Made by a program: the position numbers and the translations under genes
The notes under the pieces: generated by a model
Told to the model about the DNA's origin: nothing
Database searches by the model: none
The model's input: only the letters and a program-made list of their open reading frames with translations
Assembly (NCBI GenBank): GCA_035562355.1
Contig: DATMXU010000017.1
Location: 1 to 7,928 of the forward strand
Source: Pseudoflavonifractor sp035562355
GTDB taxonomy: Bacteria; Bacillota; Clostridia; Oscillospirales; Oscillospiraceae
Direction: 5' to 3'
DNA length: 7,928 nucleotides
In this document: piece after piece, positions 1 through 5,450 of the stretch
How positions within the stretch are numbered: the stretch's first letter is position 1
Layout: the number at the start of each line of letters is the position of its first letter

Positions 1-1
1 G

Positions 2-1048
2 AGACAGGTTTTAGAGCACATTTTGAACATCCGTGAGGAGAATTTTGCCCCCCTCTTCGATTCCCTGGGGGAGGACCTGCACGCCATCAACGAGATCGTC
101 TACGTGGGCTCCGGCACCTCCAACACCTCGGCCATTACGGCCAGGTTTTTCGTAGAGAAGGTGACGAAGCTGCGGACCACCGTCTATTACCCCAACGACT
201 TCTGCCATAACACCTACTCCTATAACCCCAAGGCCCTCTACGTCTTTACCTCCCAGACAGGCACCTCCATCGTGGCCCGGGAGGCTCAGAAGAAGATGGC
301 CGCCCTGGGGTATCACACCGTCAGCGTCACCGAGTCGCCCCAGACCCCCATCGCCAGGGAATCCCCCTGTCATATTGACATGGGCTGCGGCGTGGAGGAG
401 TACCCCACACGTACCATCGGGTACTCGGCCTCGGTGTTCACCCATATGCTCCTGGGGCTGGAGTTAGCAAAGCGCCGGGGGACCATCGACGCCGCGGGAT
501 ACGAGAGCTGCCTCGCCATGGCGAAGGCCGTGCCCGACAGCCACCGGGCCATTACCCCCGCCGCCATGCAGTGGATGGACGCCACCAGGCGCCAGATGCT
601 GCGCAGCCGCTGCATCGTCTTCACCGGAGCGGACGCCCTCCAGGGCGTGGCGCTGGAGGGGGCGGTGAAGGTGTGGGAGCTGCCCCAGATGATCTCCATC
701 GGCTACGAGCTGGAGGAGGGCATCCATGGCCCCAACTACGGGTATAACTCCAACCACTGCGTCATCGTCCTCAACGACGGCGGCCGGGAGGATAAGAAGG
801 CCCTGGCCCTGGGCCGCTGGATGAAGGAGATCCACCACAACGGCCTGCTGGTGGGCTCCAGCGTTGCGGCGGAGGACGATTTGAAACTGGACGTCAGATG
901 CGGGGACTTCAGCGTCCTGGAGTTTGCGCCGGTGGTACAGATCATCGCCTACCGCCTCGCCAATGACATGGGCCGGGACCTCTTCGCCCCTCACGATAAC
1001 TCCGTGATGGAGCGCTATTTCAAGACGCACCGGGAAGATGAGAAATAA
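2..1048 (+). CDS. SIS-domain sugar-phosphate isomerase/deglycase-like protein, 5' partial
   Basis: A cytoplasmic protein of the SIS (sugar isomerase) superfamily, which binds phosphosugars; relatives include the isomerase half of GlmS and fructosamine-6-phosphate deglycases of the FrlB type. The frame is open to the window edge (codons RQVLEHI precede the TTG at 23), so the true start lies upstream and about 348 residues are visible, close to full family length. The first SIS domain shows the glycine/serine phosphate loop VGSGTSNTS (bases 104-130) and a second Ser/Thr loop TSQTGTS (254-274), matching the SxSGxT element. The second SIS domain has ALEGAVKVWE followed by EEGIHGPNYG (about 722-751), which lines up with the LEGALKLKE...ELKHGP segment of GlmS and keeps the histidine. 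No glutaminase domain is visible. The 3' end overlaps the MATE gene by 11 bases, so the two are translated together. The exact substrate cannot be read from the sequence; an amino-sugar phosphate or fructosamine phosphate is an inference. Confidence 0.85.
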   Translation, partial: RQVLEHILNIREENFAPLFDSLGEDLHAINEIVYVGSGTSNTSAITARFFVEKVTKLRTTVYYPNDFCHNTYSYNPKALYVFTSQTGTSIVAREAQKKMAALGYHTVSVTESPQTPIARESPCHIDMGCGVEEYPTRTIGYSASVFTHMLLGLELAKRRGTIDAAGYESCLAMAKAVPDSHRAITPAAMQWMDATRRQMLRSRCIVFTGADALQGVALEGAVKVWELPQMISIGYELEEGIHGPNYGYNSNHCVIVLNDGGREDKKALALGRWMKEIHHNGLLVGSSVAAEDDLKLDVRCGDFSVLEFAPVVQIIAYRLANDMGRDLFAPHDNSVMERYFKTHREDEK

Positions 1049-2396
1049 AAGCTCCCTCACCGCGCTGACCTTCTCCTTTGCCCTGCCGCTGGCGCTGCAG
1101 AACGTGCTGGCCTTCGCGGTGAATATGCTGTCCACCGTCCTGCTGGGGCGCATGGGGGACATACCCCTATCGGCCTCGGCCCAGGCAAACCAGCTCTTCT
1201 TCATCGTCACTCTGGCGGTGGGGGGCATCGCGGGGGGCGCCAATGTCCTCACCGCACAGTACTGGGGCGTGAGGGACGTGGACGCCATCCACCGGGTGCT
1301 GGCTTACGCCTACCGAACCGCCCTGGCATTTGCACTTCTGGTCACAGCCCTGGCTGTAGCGGCGCCGGGGGCGGTGATGCGCCTCTTGTCCGACGACCCG
1401 CAGGTGGTGGAGCAGGGCATCATCTACCTGCGGGTGGCGGGCTGGTCCTATCTCTTCTATACCGTCACGGCCATCACCACAGGGGTCTTGCAGTCGGTCC
1501 ACACGGTGGGCATATCGGTGGCGTCCTCCCTCCTCGCCATGGGGGTCAACGCGTTTTTGAGCTGGGCGCTCATCTTTGGCGTGCCGGGGGTACCGGCCAT
1601 GGGCATTCTGGGCGCGGCGTGGGCCACCTTGATTGCCCGAGCGCTGGAGTGCGCCGTGGTGGTGGCCTATGTCTATGGGCGGGAGGATAAGCTGCGCATC
1701 CGGGTGAAAAAGTTTCTGGGCCTCGATAAGAGTCTGGCGCGGCCCTACCTTGCCACCAGCGTCCCGGTCATTGCCAACGAGCTCTTCTGGGCCCTGGGGG
1801 ACGCGGCGCTGGCGGTCCTCCTGGGGCGGCTGGGCACTGAGGTAGTGGCCGCCAACAGCATCGCCGCGGTGGCAAACCAGCTCGCCAGCGTCCTCAGCAG
1901 GGGGGTGACCGCGGCGGCCTGCGTCATCGTGGCCAACGCCGTGGGCGCGGGGGAGTATGAGAAACTGGCCGGGTACAAGCGGTACTTCCAGCGCCTTGCC
2001 GTCGCCATGGGCGTGGGGGCGGGCGTGGTGATTTTGCTCGCCCGCCCGGTGCTCCTGCGGCTGTACAACGTGGAGCCCATCACCCTGGAGTACGCCGGGC
2101 AGCTTATGCTCTTCGAGGCGGGTCTCCAGGCGTTCCGGTTCTTCCAGATCATGAACATGATGGGCCTTCTACGGGGCGGCGGGGACGTGCGTTTCGCCAT
2201 GCTGAACGACCTTGTTTTCCTATGGGGCTTTGCCGTGCCGGCGGGTTTTTTTGTGGGGCTGGCCCTCCACTGGCCGGTGCTGGCGGTGTACGCCGCCATC
2301 CGGCTCGACCAGATCGTCAAGTGCATCACCAGCGAATGGCGGCTGAAAAGCGGCAAGTGGGTCCGGAATATGCTGAAAAATGGAGGTGTACCGTGA
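1038..2396 (+). CDS. MATE family multidrug/metabolite efflux transporter
   Basis: A 452-residue polytopic membrane protein of the MATE (multi antimicrobial extrusion) family, which exports cationic drugs or metabolites in exchange for Na+ or H+. Length fits the usual 440-480 residues and twelve membrane helices. The N-terminal helix begins almost at once (FSFALPLALQNVLAFAVNM), followed by VLLGRMGD, a family-typical segment, and a glycine-rich GGIAGGANVLTAQYWG stretch. The second half repeats the pattern (PVIANELFWALGDAALAVLLGRLG ... AANSIAAVANQ), as expected for the two MatE bundles. The ATG at 1038 lies inside the end of the SIS gene, and the TGA overlaps the GTG of the next gene in a GTGA junction, so the gene is the middle cistron of an operon. 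Association with a sugar-phosphate enzyme suggests export of a metabolite rather than a drug, but this is only inference from the neighbourhood. Confidence 0.92.
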   Translation: MRNKSSLTALTFSFALPLALQNVLAFAVNMLSTVLLGRMGDIPLSASAQANQLFFIVTLAVGGIAGGANVLTAQYWGVRDVDAIHRVLAYAYRTALAFALLVTALAVAAPGAVMRLLSDDPQVVEQGIIYLRVAGWSYLFYTVTAITTGVLQSVHTVGISVASSLLAMGVNAFLSWALIFGVPGVPAMGILGAAWATLIARALECAVVVAYVYGREDKLRIRVKKFLGLDKSLARPYLATSVPVIANELFWALGDAALAVLLGRLGTEVVAANSIAAVANQLASVLSRGVTAAACVIVANAVGAGEYEKLAGYKRYFQRLAVAMGVGAGVVILLARPVLLRLYNVEPITLEYAGQLMLFEAGLQAFRFFQIMNMMGLLRGGGDVRFAMLNDLVFLWGFAVPAGFFVGLALHWPVLAVYAAIRLDQIVKCITSEWRLKSGKWVRNMLKNGGVP

Positions 2397-3292
2397 GACA
2401 GGAATTTACCGCTCGCGCCATCCGTGAGGACACCTATCTGATCACGGGCGGAACCATCGGGTGCGACTGCTACCTGCTGATCGGGAGCAGCGAGGCGCTC
2501 ATGGTGGATGCGGGCTGCCCGGAGGGGGACATCCGGGCCTTTGCCCAGAGCCTGACGGAAAAGCCGGTACGCGCCGTCGTCAACACCCACAGCCACTTTG
2601 ACCATACCGGAGGCAACGGGTACTTCGAGCGGGTGCTGGCCTCGCCCAGGGCCATCCCCAGTCTGAAAAACACCATGGGGGAGCCGCCGGAGCGTTACCC
2701 TCTGGACTATACGCCCACCCCTGTCATGGACTGGGACCTCCTGGACCCAGGCGGGCGGCCCCTGCGTATTTTAGAGCTGGGGAGTCACAGCCCCGGCAGT
2801 CTGGCGGTGCTGGACGAAAGCCGCCGTCTCCTCTTCTGCGGAGACGAGGTGGACTCGGGCCAGTGCCTCCTCCTGCCCGGTTTTGCCGAAAAGCCCGGAC
2901 AGGTCCACGCCCGCCCCGCCTCCACGGTGGAGGGGTGCCTGCGCGCCATGGAGCGGCTGTGCTCCCTGCGGGGGGCGTTCGGCGCTATCTGCCCCGCCCA
3001 CAACGGCAGCCCCGTCGACCGGGTATACCTGGACTGGTTCGCCGCCCTGTGCCGGGGGATACTGAGCGGGGAGATCGTGGGGGAGGCGGACTGTTCCTCC
3101 GGCACCTACGGCCCCGGGGACACCCACTATCCCTACCCCGGCGCGGGGTACCTGCGCGCATCCTACAGGGGGGCCAGCTTGGTATACAGCCGCTTTTTGC
3201 TGCGGAAGGAGGATCTGATGGGAGCGGAGAGCCTGCCCCCCGCCACGCCGCTGCACCTTATCTCCTCCTATAGCATCGGCGGCGCGCTATAG
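2393..3292 (+). CDS. Metallo-beta-lactamase-fold metallo-hydrolase
   Basis: A 299-residue soluble hydrolase of the metallo-beta-lactamase (glyoxalase II-like) superfamily. All five metal-binding elements are present in order: HSHFDH (His66, His68, Asp70, His71), GSHSPGS (His132), FCGDEVDSG (Asp151) and PAHNGSP (His203), so a binuclear metal site and hydrolytic activity are expected. The start chosen is GTG at 2393: GGAGG at 2382-2386 sits six bases before it, it overlaps the MATE stop as GTGA, and the protein then begins right at the first strand of the fold. A longer open frame from 2222 is rejected because it lies within the MATE coding region and gives a non-homologous N-terminus. The substrate is unknown; related proteins hydrolyse thioesters, lactones or phosphodiesters. 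The C-terminal 90 residues after His203 continue beyond the minimal fold and may shape the active site. It is the last cistron of the SIS-MATE-MBL operon. Confidence 0.9.
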   Translation: MRQEFTARAIREDTYLITGGTIGCDCYLLIGSSEALMVDAGCPEGDIRAFAQSLTEKPVRAVVNTHSHFDHTGGNGYFERVLASPRAIPSLKNTMGEPPERYPLDYTPTPVMDWDLLDPGGRPLRILELGSHSPGSLAVLDESRRLLFCGDEVDSGQCLLLPGFAEKPGQVHARPASTVEGCLRAMERLCSLRGAFGAICPAHNGSPVDRVYLDWFAALCRGILSGEIVGEADCSSGTYGPGDTHYPYPGAGYLRASYRGASLVYSRFLLRKEDLMGAESLPPATPLHLISSYSIGGAL

Positions 3293-3313
3293 CGAGAAGG
3301 TCAAATTTTTTAC

Positions 3314-3342
3314 TTGACAAATCCGCGGATCTGGGAGATAAT
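3314..3342 (+). promoter_or_regulatory. SigmaA-type promoter of the gpx-ohrR operon
   Basis: A near-consensus housekeeping promoter: TTGACA at 3314-3319, a 17-base spacer, and GATAAT at 3337-3342. The predicted start of transcription is near 3349, inside the long palindrome annotated separately, so binding there would block RNA polymerase. The promoter is strong on paper, which fits a gene held silent by a repressor until stress. Confidence 0.8.
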
Positions 3343-3373
3343 AATTGTACACAATTTAATTGTGCATAATTAT
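3341..3373 (+). promoter_or_regulatory. 33-bp palindromic operator, probable OhrR binding site
   Basis: A dyad centred on base 3357 in which 14 of 16 base pairs are symmetric (mismatches only at 3347/3367 and 3349/3365). The uninterrupted core is CACAATTTAATTGTG (3350-3364). The same bases can be read as two tandem 15-base boxes, AATTGTACACAATT at 3343-3356 (perfect arms) and AATTGTGCATAATT at 3358-3371 (one arm mismatch). From memory, the OhrR operator of Bacillus subtilis has TACAATT and AATTGTA arms, which this core closely resembles. The site overlaps the end of the -10 and the predicted transcription start, the standard place for a repressor, and the second gene of the operon encodes an OhrR-like protein, so autoregulation is likely. 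Confidence 0.72.
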
Positions 3374-3388
3374 ATAGGAGGTAGCCCT

Positions 3389-3931
3389 ATGTCCATCTAT
3401 GAGTTTGAATACACATCCATCGAGGGCAGGCCAGTGCCGATGTCCGAGTACCGGGGAAAGCCGGTGCTCATCGTCAACACGGCCAGCAAATGCGGCTTTA
3501 CGCCCCAGTATGAGGGGTTGGAGGCCCTTTATCGCAAGTACAAGGACCAGGGGCTTGTGGTCGTCGGCTTTCCCTGCAACCAGTTCATGGAGCAGGAGCC
3601 GGGGACCGAGGAGGAGATCGCGGAGTTCTGCTCGGTCCGCTACGGCGTCACCTTCCCCCTGTCCCAGAAGGTGGACGTCCGGGACGAGAGCGCCATCCCG
3701 CTCTATCGGTATCTGACCGCGCAAAAGGGCTTTCAGGGCTTGGGCAAGGGGTTGAAGGCCCATGGGCTGGAGATTATGCTCAAGGCCAGATATAAGGAAG
3801 GCTATTCGGACGAGCAGATCAAGTGGAATTTCACCAAGTTCCTCATTGACCGCGATGGGGCCGTCGTCGCCCGCTATGAGCCGACGGTAGAGCCGAAGGA
3901 CCTCGCTGACGATATCGAGAAGCTGCTGTAA
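3389..3931 (+). CDS. gpx: Glutathione peroxidase family thiol peroxidase (Cys type)
   Basis: A 180-residue peroxidase of the glutathione peroxidase family, reducing hydrogen peroxide and organic hydroperoxides in the cytoplasm. The three family blocks are present: NTASKCGFT with the peroxidatic Cys35 (an ordinary TGC codon, not selenocysteine), GFPCNQF..QEPG with Gln69, and KWNFTKFLID with Trp146 and Asn147, completing the Cys-Gln-Trp-Asn tetrad. Cys81 (EFCSVRYGV) sits where the resolving cysteine of thioredoxin-dependent homologues such as yeast Gpx3 lies, so thioredoxin rather than glutathione is the likely reductant. The start is ATG 3389, preceded by AGGAGGT at 3376-3382 with six bases between; an upstream TTG in frame at 3314 is itself the -35 element and cannot be the start. 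The residue pair ME replaces the usual glycine-containing FGxQEP. The stop codon shares one base with the start of the downstream regulator gene. Confidence 0.95.
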   Translation: MSIYEFEYTSIEGRPVPMSEYRGKPVLIVNTASKCGFTPQYEGLEALYRKYKDQGLVVVGFPCNQFMEQEPGTEEEIAEFCSVRYGVTFPLSQKVDVRDESAIPLYRYLTAQKGFQGLGKGLKAHGLEIMLKARYKEGYSDEQIKWNFTKFLIDRDGAVVARYEPTVEPKDLADDIEKLL

Positions 3932-4395
3932 TGGCGCCGATGGACGACCGGATCCTGAAACTCGAAAGCCAGCTCTGTTTCCCGCTCTATGCCGCGGCCA
4001 AGGAGGTTGTGGGCCGCTACAAGCCCCTCCTGGACAAGCTGGACCTGACCTATACCCAGTATATTACCATGATGGTGCTGTGGGAGCATAAGACCATCGG
4101 CGTGAAGGAGCTGGGCAGGCGCCTGTATCTGGACTCCGGCACGTTGACGCCGCTTTTGAAACGGCTGGAGGGCAAGGGCTTTGTCCGGCGCGAGCGCTCC
4201 AGCGCCGACGAACGCGCCGTCGACATCACCATCACCGAGGCCGGGGAAGAGCTCAAGGAAAAGGCGATGGACATCCCCGGCCAAATGGCGAGCTGCATGC
4301 CACTCTCCCCCGGGGAGGCCGGTGCGCTGTACACGCTGTTATATAAGTTGCTGGGCCATTCGGGCGACGCGGGTTTGCCCGGGGCTGGGGAATAG
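3931..4395 (+). CDS. ohrR: OhrR-type MarR family organic-peroxide-sensing repressor
   Basis: A 154-residue MarR-family winged-helix regulator very like OhrR. The N-terminus KLESQLCFPLYAA carries Cys16, the position of the peroxide-sensing Cys15 of B. subtilis OhrR. Tyr20, Tyr30 and Tyr41 fall where that protein has the tyrosines that hydrogen-bond the cysteine (offset of one). The DNA-binding part runs from about residue 55 to 100: VKELGRRLYLDSGTLTPLLKRLE is the helix-turn-helix and SADERAVDI the wing with its Asp-x-Arg element. A second cysteine, Cys122, lies 106 residues after the first. The ATG at 3931 overlaps the gpx TAA by one base, so translation is coupled; a second in-frame ATG at 3940 is an alternative start. 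Upstream GAGAAG (3917-3922) is only a weak ribosome binding site, in keeping with coupling and modest repressor levels. It is expected to bind the palindrome at 3341-3373, repressing gpx and itself until oxidised. Confidence 0.9.
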   Translation: MAPMDDRILKLESQLCFPLYAAAKEVVGRYKPLLDKLDLTYTQYITMMVLWEHKTIGVKELGRRLYLDSGTLTPLLKRLEGKGFVRRERSSADERAVDITITEAGEELKEKAMDIPGQMASCMPLSPGEAGALYTLLYKLLGHSGDAGLPGAGE

Positions 4396-4427
4396 CCGAG
4401 CCGTCATAGGCGGAGAAAAGCAAAAGG

Positions 4428-4455
4428 AAAGACAGCCGGGAGGCTGTCTTTCTTT
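4428..4455 (+). terminator. ohrR: Terminator of the gpx-ohrR operon (first copy of repeated hairpin)
   Basis: A ten-base-pair perfect stem AAAGACAGCC / GGCTGTCTTT (4428-4437 and 4442-4451) with a GGGA tetraloop, followed by CTTTGCTT. It lies 32 bases after the ohrR stop. The stem can extend outward with one bulge through AGCAAA/TTTGCT. The T-run is interrupted, so efficiency is uncertain. Confidence 0.7.
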
Positions 4456-4459
4456 GCTT

Positions 4460-4501
4460 CAGCCTGTCAAAGAAGTCCCACGGGACTTCTTTGACAGGCT
4501 G
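4460..4501. repeat. Perfect 42-base palindrome (about 19-bp stem)
   Basis: The arms starting CAGCCTGTCAAAGAAGTCC are exact reverse complements of each other across CCCACGGG, giving a 19-bp perfect stem with a four-base CACG loop. It immediately follows the first terminator hairpin. There is no T-run, so this is not a classical terminator; it could protect transcript 3' ends, form a cruciform, or be part of a repeat element. Confidence 0.8.
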
Positions 4502-4504
4502 TTA

Positions 4505-4540
4505 CACTTTTTGAAACACTGTAGGAAGTTTCGAAAAGTG
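4505..4540. repeat. Imperfect stem-loop
   Basis: CACTTTTTGAAAC (4505-4517) pairs with GTTTCGAAAAGTG (4528-4540) with a single T:G pair and a ten-base loop. A competing helix is possible, since AGGAAG in the loop (4523-4528) is complementary to CTTCCT at 4543-4548. Function unknown; it is part of the hairpin block. Confidence 0.6.
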
Positions 4541-4552
4541 GTCTTCCTGCAC

Positions 4553-4583
4553 GTGAAAGGGAACCCTGACGGTTCCCTTTCAC
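4553..4583. repeat. Perfect 13-bp stem-loop
   Basis: GTGAAAGGGAACC (4553-4565) and GGTTCCCTTTCAC (4571-4583) are exact reverse complements around a five-base CTGAC loop. It is strong enough to fold in RNA of either strand. Part of the hairpin block; no T-run follows. Confidence 0.75.
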
Positions 4584-4634
4584 ACTATGCCTCCCTCCGG
4601 GACCTTCGGCCTGAGTTTTTTTGATAGTCTGAAA

Positions 4635-4668
4635 CAAAGAAAGACAGCCGGGAGGCTGTCTTTCTTTG
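4635..4668 (-). terminator. Terminator of the Crp/Fnr gene (second copy of repeated hairpin)
   Basis: A 15-bp perfect stem CAAAGAAAGACAGCC / GGCTGTCTTTCTTTG with a four-base loop, 51 bases beyond the stop of the minus-strand regulator gene. On the minus strand it is followed by TTTC, and it carries T-rich tracts on both strands, so it can work in both directions. The inner 33 bases (4639-4671) repeat 4427-4459 exactly. Confidence 0.65.
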
Positions 4669-4719
4669 CTTATACCATACTCTTGGATATCGGCGTTCAG
4701 CGACACCCGAAAGCCCCTG

Positions 4720-5403
4720 TTATTCGGCGGCAATGGCTGCCAGCCGCTTTTCATCCAGCAGGCGGATATGCCCCCGGGTGAGCTCCAAAAGGCCCTCGCC
4801 GCGAAAGTAGTTCAGCATCCTGGTTACGACCTCCCGGGCGCTGCCCAGATCCCGTGCAAGGATTTCGTGGGTCAGGGAGAGCTCGACGCTCTCCTCGTTG
4901 CGGGCATACGCCAGCAGCACTTGGGCCAGACGGCAGTCCATGCTCTTGAACAGCACCTGCTCCAGCGTCCACATTACGTCGGAAAAGCGAGAGGCCATCA
5001 GCTGATTCATGTAGTTGGCCATGGCAAGAGACCGGTTCGTCAGCCTGTCAAACACAGAGGTGGGCAGCAGCAGGGTCTCCGTGTCCTTTTCGGCCTCAAT
5101 GTGGAGGTCGAACTAGATGTTGTTCATGATACAGGAGGCCGAAAACAGGCAGACATCCAGCTCGTACAGGCGGTAAAGGGTCACTTCCCGCCCGCTGTCG
5201 GACAGCGCAAACACCCGGAGTTGACCGGCTTGTACCAGCATCAGCCCAAGGCAGTTGTCCTTGTACGGTGTGATCATACTGCCCTTTTCAAATAGCTGCG
5301 GCCGACAGTGATGCTGGAGCTCCTCCCTGTGCTCCAGGGGCAGCTCCGACCAAAAGGGAAAGAATTCCCGGACCTCCAAATAAGACACCCCCAGCCCAAT
5401 CAT
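4720..5403 (-). pseudogene. Crp/Fnr family transcriptional regulator interrupted by an in-frame TAG
   Basis: The gene encodes about 227 codons in one frame, split by a single amber codon (plus-strand CTA at 5113-5115). The first 96 residues form the cyclic-nucleotide-binding-like sensor (FFPFWSELP ... EKGSMITPYKDN ... LMLVQAGQLRVFALSDSGREVTLYRLYELDVC). After the stop the frame continues without error as FDLHIEAEKDTETLLLPTSVF, the dimerisation helix, and a helix-turn-helix LTHEILARDLGSAREVVTRML ending GLLELTRGHIRLLD. The recognition helix has Arg-Glu-x-x-x-Arg as in CRP rather than the Glu-x-x-Ser-Arg of FNR. Four cysteines occur in the sensor part, but I see no typical FNR cluster spacing. 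The start may be ATG 5403, but that leaves almost no leader; TTG 5379, six bases after GGGGGTG, fits both the promoter and the family N-terminus better. Truncation would remove the DNA-binding domain. A sequencing error or suppression cannot be excluded. Confidence 0.8.
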
Positions 5404-5411
5404 ATACTCAA

Positions 5412-5440
5412 ACTATAATCGGGCCGGGGGGAAAAGTCAA
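5412..5440 (-). promoter_or_regulatory. SigmaA-type promoter of the Crp/Fnr gene
   Basis: On the minus strand TTGACT (plus 5435-5440), a 17-base spacer and TATAGT (plus 5412-5417). The predicted start near 5405 lies only a couple of bases before ATG 5403 but about 26 bases before TTG 5379, supporting the TTG start. Read-through from the peroxiredoxin gene, 47 bases away with no terminator, is also possible. Confidence 0.6.
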
Positions 5441-5450
5441 ATGAAACTGC

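Larger units (their letters stand above)
4396..4719. repeat. Gene-free block of tandem hairpins bounded by a 33-bp direct repeat
   Basis: No credible gene lies in these 324 bases between the convergent ohrR and Crp/Fnr genes. A perfect 33-base direct repeat at 4427-4459 and 4639-4671 brackets about 180 bases. Because the repeat is itself a hairpin, the two copies also act as inverted repeats. Between them lie three more stem-loops (4460-4501, 4505-4540, 4553-4583) and a T7 run at 4616-4622. Short open frames across it on both strands translate to low-complexity peptides with repeated GCLSL or GRLSFF strings that merely follow the palindromes. The block probably stops transcription from both sides; it could also be a small non-autonomous repeat element present elsewhere in the genome. 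Confidence 0.7.

Noticed and set aside
464..1288. Long open frame on the minus strand across the SIS and MATE genes
   Set aside because: It opposes two well-supported overlapping genes, has low-complexity composition typical of GC-rich antisense frames, and matches no family I know.
2222..2392. N-terminal extension of the MBL hydrolase
   Set aside because: It lies wholly inside the MATE gene; the GTG at 2393 has a well-placed GGAGG and the standard overlap.
1745..2605. Long minus-strand frame across the MATE/MBL junction
   Set aside because: Antisense shadow of conserved coding sequence; arginine/proline/threonine-rich with no domain and no ribosome binding site evidence.
3285..3294. CGCTATAGCG palindrome at the end of the MBL gene as a terminator
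   Set aside because: It is a self-complementary decamer with no room for a loop, and the nearest T-run is more than ten bases away. I find no convincing terminator for the first operon.
3314..3388. TTG start 25 codons upstream of gpx
   Set aside because: The TTG is the first three bases of the TTGACA -35 element, and translation of the operator region gives a non-homologous peptide.
4427..4671. CRISPR array
   Set aside because: Only two copies of the repeat, separated by about 180 bases of other hairpins, and no cas gene.
4467..4754. Short open frames on both strands through the hairpin block
   Set aside because: Their sequence is dictated by palindromes, they overlap on both strands, and none has a plausible ribosome binding site or domain.
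5113..5115. Pyrrolysine or recoded amber in the Crp/Fnr gene
   Set aside because: No recoding stem-loop or pyl gene is visible and the family has no such residue; nonsense mutation or sequencing error is simpler.
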